Source of the DNA: Microthrixaceae bacterium
GTDB taxonomy: Bacteria; Actinomycetota; Acidimicrobiia; Acidimicrobiales; Acidimicrobilacustridaceae
Assembly: GCA_947455015.1 (NCBI GenBank)
Contig: CANGMY010000013.1
Coordinates: 1 to 16,663 of the forward strand
Reading direction: 5' to 3'
Length of the DNA: 16,663 bases
Shown here: positions 13,855 through 16,663 of the stretch, in pieces
Layout of the letters: each line of letters starts with the position of its first letter
Numbering within the stretch: the stretch's first letter is position 1
Program-made: the position numbers and the translations under genes
Notes under the pieces: model-generated
What the model was told of the DNA's origin: nothing
Databases searched by the model: none
The model's input: the letters and a program-made list of their open reading frames with translations, nothing else

Positions 13855-14573
13855 TGAGTGAGGAACCCGTCATCGATGTTGCAAATGTGTTTGGCGTCGG
13901 ACAGCTCCGCCGAACCATTGGACTTGAAGACGCGATTTTGCTTGAGCCTGGACTGCGCGAGGTCACGCCGGCCCAACAGGCTGCGCGCGAAACGGCGGAA
14001 TCCGTTCGGCGACTTGTTCGGAGTCTTGAGATGACCTCAGCCTCGATCGAGGAATTGGCCTCAGTCGCGCAGCAACTTGATCAACTCTCAGAAACCCTCG
14101 CTCTCGGAAATCATGGTTCCGTGACCGCTGGAGATACTCCAAACGCGGTCTACCAAGCCCACCGGTTGCGAGAGCGAAGCCCGTTTATCGGACGGGCCAA
14201 TCCAGTCGCGTTACCCCTCGTCGTTGAATTTGTCGACGGTGGTGTTGACGCTGTGGCGAATTTCGGAACTCTGTACGAAGGTCCTCCCGGCTGTCTGCAC
14301 GGCGGCTATATCGCCGGCATCTTCGATGAAGTTCTCGGGGCCGCGCAGACCTTCTCTGGCCACGCGGGAATGACGGGTCGTCTCACGATTCATTACCGCA
14401 GCCCAACTCCGCTCAACACTGACCTGCATTTGAAAGCGCGTCTTGAGTCAGTGAGCGGACGAAAGATTTTGTGCAAGGGCACGCTGCACGCCGGAGATCG
14501 ACTGTGTGCCGAGGCTGAAGGGCTCTTCATCGCCGTTGACCCAAAGAAACTGATGGGTCTGGCTGAAAGCTGA
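13854..14573 (+). CDS. PaaI-family hotdog thioesterase with long N-terminal helical extension
   Basis: This 239-residue protein has a C-terminal hotdog domain of the PaaI/acyl-CoA thioesterase type. The catalytic helix region reads YEGPPGCLHGGYIAGIFDEVLG (141-162, with H149-G-G and D158-E159), followed by strand GRLTIHYRSPTPL (175-187). The likely activity is acyl-CoA hydrolysis; acyl chain unknown. Residues 1 to about 95 are outside the hotdog core and are largely helical, with a charged/amphipathic stretch at 40-84 that could be a coiled coil or interaction region. The ATG overlaps the xthA stop (TGATG), so expression is probably coupled to it. It converges on the helicase gene with an 11-bp gap and no convincing terminator. 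Confidence 0.85.
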   Translation: MSEEPVIDVANVFGVGQLRRTIGLEDAILLEPGLREVTPAQQAARETAESVRRLVRSLEMTSASIEELASVAQQLDQLSETLALGNHGSVTAGDTPNAVYQAHRLRERSPFIGRANPVALPLVVEFVDGGVDAVANFGTLYEGPPGCLHGGYIAGIFDEVLGAAQTFSGHAGMTGRLTIHYRSPTPLNTDLHLKARLESVSGRKILCKGTLHAGDRLCAEAEGLFIAVDPKKLMGLAES

Positions 14574-14584
14574 TCGCTTCGCGG

Positions 14585-16645
14585 TTAGGAACTGATTGTT
14601 TCGGAAATGACGGCGAGGATTTCGTCGCCAAACTTCGAGACTTTGATTTCGCCCATTCCGTTGACGCGCAACAACTCGACTGGTGTTGTTGGTTTGAGGC
14701 GCGTGATTTCGGCAAGCGTGTGGTCGTTGCACACCACGAATGCGGGAACGTCGGCAGACTTCGACCGTTCGGAACGCCATGCCCGCAATGCATCGAAGAG
14801 TGGATGGTCGGCAGCTTCGAGCGAGTCGGGATACTTGCCGGGGCGTTGGCGGGGGCCCTTTGAACTGCTCGGCTTGGGCTTCGAGGAGCGCGTGTTCGTG
14901 GTTGATGGTCGGCTTGGAGCGGTAGCGCCGTTGCCGACAGCAATTGGGTCGAGCCCAGCTTCGAGCGCTTCGCAGGCTGCCGCGTAGGTATCGAGGAATT
15001 CGGAACGATCACGCGGAATGGCGCGTTCACCAAAGGTGCGCGACTTTGCCCACGTGCAAAGAAGTTCGCGCTCGGCGCGAGTGGCGGCGACATAGAAGAG
15101 GCGACGTTCTTCGGCCCAGGCGCCGGGAGTCTTTGCGTGACCGATGGGCACATAACCCTGTTCGATGCCGGCCAAATGCACAATGGGCCATTCCAGACCT
15201 TTTGCGGCGTGGAAGGTGAGAAGTTCGATGGCCTCGCCGTTGGGGTCGGGTTGATCGGCGCGAGTGGTGGCCGTGAGCCACAAGAAGAATCCGTTGGCAG
15301 TTGGTGGGGATTCGATGGCCATGTAGTCGCGAGCCATTTGTACGAGTGCATCGAGATTGGCCCGGCGTTCGGCAGCGCGGTCGCTTTCTGTTTCGTCGTC
15401 GACAACGACGGAGAGAGCGAGATCGTGAATGGCGTCGGAGAAGGGGCGAGGCGTGCGGCGAAGGTCGCCGAGTGCGGCTTTGATCTCGGGTTGATCAAGC
15501 AACGGCGTTGCGCCGCGCACGCGAAACGGGATGCCTGCTGACTTCATTGCTTCTTCGATGATGGGCAACTGCGCGTTGGTGCGAACGAGCACTGCTTGGT
15601 TGGACCAACGCGCGCCTGGACCGTGGCGGTCGCGTGCAGCGCGCGCAATGGCTGCAGCTTCAGCGCGTTCGTCGGGAAGTTCACGGACTGAGGGAACTCC
15701 GCCGTCGGGGCGCGTGGCCGACTGCGTGCCGTCGTGATCGACGCCTCGGCCACCGACGAGCAACGCATTGGCCGCCGCAAGAATCTGTGGGCTCGAGCGG
15801 TAGTTGTCGAGAAGGCGAATGGTTTCGCCGGCGGGGAATCGTTGCGGGAATGTGCGCAGAAGATCGGGGTCGGCGCCGTTCCACGAATAGATGGCCTGAT
15901 TGGGGTCGCCGACAATGCAGAGATCGTTGCGATCGCCACGCCACGCCTCGAGCAGTGCGTGCTGCAGTGGGTTGACGTCCTGAAACTCGTCGACAAAAAG
16001 ATGGGCGAAGCGCCAACGTTGCGATGCGGCGAAGCCGTCGTCGGATAGAAGGTCGCGGTGGCATACGCGCAACATGTCGTCGAAGTCGATGAGCCGCTTC
16101 TGGCGACGTTGATCTTCGTAACGGGCATAGACCGCAGCGGTGGCCTCGTACGAGATAGGTGGCTTACGGCCTGCTGCCTTTGCGGCGTCGGGATAGACCT
16201 CGGGCTCGACCATTCGGGCTTTGGCCCATTCGATTTCGGCGACGAAGTCGATGCCGGGCGTGGACTTTTCGGCACCGGTAAGCAGACCAATAACAAAGCC
16301 CGCTTTGCGAGTCATGAGTTGCGGGGGAGTGATGTTGCGCTCGGCCCATCGAGTGCGCAATTGCGCATAGGCAACAGAGTGGAACGTGCCGGCGGCAACT
16401 TGTTCTCGGAGCCCAAGTGAACGAAGACGGGCAGTGAGTTCGCCGGCAGCTTTGCGGGTGAATGTGAGAGCAAGAACATGGCGCGGGTCGAGATCGCCGG
16501 TGGCAGCGCGGTAAGCGATACGGCGAGTGAGGACGCGGGTCTTTCCTGACCCGGCGCCGGCCAGGATGCACAGCGGCGAGGTCGGCGACGTGACCGCGAG
16601 ACGTTGCGCGGTGTTCAGTCCGTCGAGAAGGGCGTCGGGATCCAC
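14585..16645 (-). CDS. uvrD2: UvrD2-like superfamily 1A DNA helicase with HRDC domain
   Basis: From the GTG at 16645 this is 686 residues, close to mycobacterial UvrD2 (about 700). Motifs in order: Q-motif LNTAQ (10-14), Walker A AGAGSGKT (29-36), motif Ia LTFTRKAA (60-67), DEFQD (219-223), motif III GDPNQAIYSWNG (246-257), motif IV LDNYRSS (279-285), motif V TFHAAKGLEW (477-486) and motif VI YVAATRAE (518-525). A Ser/Pro/Lys-rich linker (about 570-605) leads to a C-terminal HRDC domain (about 612-680) with ELLRVNGMGEIKVSKFG. It is a 3'-5' ATP-driven translocase involved in DNA repair or replication. No CxxC pairs are seen in the linker, unlike mycobacterial UvrD2, which has a tetracysteine motif. 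The start could instead be a TTG at 16663 or farther upstream, outside the window. Confidence 0.92.
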   Translation of the reverse strand: MDPDALLDGLNTAQRLAVTSPTSPLCILAGAGSGKTRVLTRRIAYRAATGDLDPRHVLALTFTRKAAGELTARLRSLGLREQVAAGTFHSVAYAQLRTRWAERNITPPQLMTRKAGFVIGLLTGAEKSTPGIDFVAEIEWAKARMVEPEVYPDAAKAAGRKPPISYEATAAVYARYEDQRRQKRLIDFDDMLRVCHRDLLSDDGFAASQRWRFAHLFVDEFQDVNPLQHALLEAWRGDRNDLCIVGDPNQAIYSWNGADPDLLRTFPQRFPAGETIRLLDNYRSSPQILAAANALLVGGRGVDHDGTQSATRPDGGVPSVRELPDERAEAAAIARAARDRHGPGARWSNQAVLVRTNAQLPIIEEAMKSAGIPFRVRGATPLLDQPEIKAALGDLRRTPRPFSDAIHDLALSVVVDDETESDRAAERRANLDALVQMARDYMAIESPPTANGFFLWLTATTRADQPDPNGEAIELLTFHAAKGLEWPIVHLAGIEQGYVPIGHAKTPGAWAEERRLFYVAATRAERELLCTWAKSRTFGERAIPRDRSEFLDTYAAACEALEAGLDPIAVGNGATAPSRPSTTNTRSSKPKPSSSKGPRQRPGKYPDSLEAADHPLFDALRAWRSERSKSADVPAFVVCNDHTLAEITRLKPTTPVELLRVNGMGEIKVSKFGDEILAVISETISS

Positions 16646-16652
16646 CCGGCAG

Positions 16653-16658
16653 ACCGTA
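16653..16658 (-). promoter_or_regulatory. Putative -10 element (TACGGT) of the helicase gene
   Basis: TACGGT fits TANNNT and is 7 nt upstream of the GTG at 16645. This supports that start over the TTG at the window edge and suggests a leaderless mRNA. Confidence 0.45.
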
Positions 16659-16663
16659 CTCAA

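Noticed and set aside
14574..14584. Terminator between the thioesterase and helicase genes
   Set aside because: Only 11 bp with a stem of about three pairs; too weak to call.

Overview
The window looks like a chromosomal segment of an actinomycete (Actinomycetota), plausibly a moderate-GC Acidimicrobiia-type lineage. Class-level evidence comes from gene content: NucS/EndoMS mismatch endonuclease, the fused E2-E1 Kgd form of 2-oxoglutarate dehydrogenase, an actinobacterial-type CysQ, and a UvrD-like helicase with a C-terminal HRDC domain (UvrD2 architecture). A Thr-run 'TTTTTTVP' tail on a secreted protein also fits Acidimicrobiia. The lineage assignment is inference; no rRNA is present.

Layout. 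Positions 21-6958 hold one tightly packed minus-strand array. In transcription order it is ettA (ribosome-associated ABC-F ATPase), a coupled two-helix membrane protein, cysQ, an ABC1/UbiB-type kinase, nucS, a secreted protein of unknown function and a GNAT-like protein. Gaps are 0-50 bp, although internal -10 elements suggest several transcription starts. Next come a stable hairpin with a UUCG tetraloop and a 152-residue Lys/Ala/Arg-rich H1-like protein gene (minus strand) built from six perfect 15-residue repeats. A 458-bp divergent intergenic region follows; it is unusually rich in CGCG and ACGCGT. An M20-family metallopeptidase (plus strand, 8007-9362) converges on kgd (minus strand, 9390-13004) across a hairpin terminator. 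kgd and xthA (plus strand) diverge from a 76-bp promoter region. xthA overlaps a PaaI-like hotdog thioesterase by one base. A UvrD2-like helicase (minus strand, 14585-16645) closes the window and appears essentially complete.

Functionally this is mainly housekeeping: translation (EttA), sulfur/nucleotide recycling (CysQ), the TCA cycle (Kgd), DNA repair (NucS, XthA, UvrD2) and nucleoid organisation (the Lys-rich protein). I see no prophage, insertion sequence, CRISPR array, tRNA, rRNA or obvious defence system. The most notable non-textbook signals are three. Seven of twelve genes have a TANNNT hexamer placed 6-8 nt before the start codon, as expected for leaderless mRNAs. The Lys-rich protein gene has an array that varies only at synonymous positions. 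The intergenic region beside it is a CGCG island.
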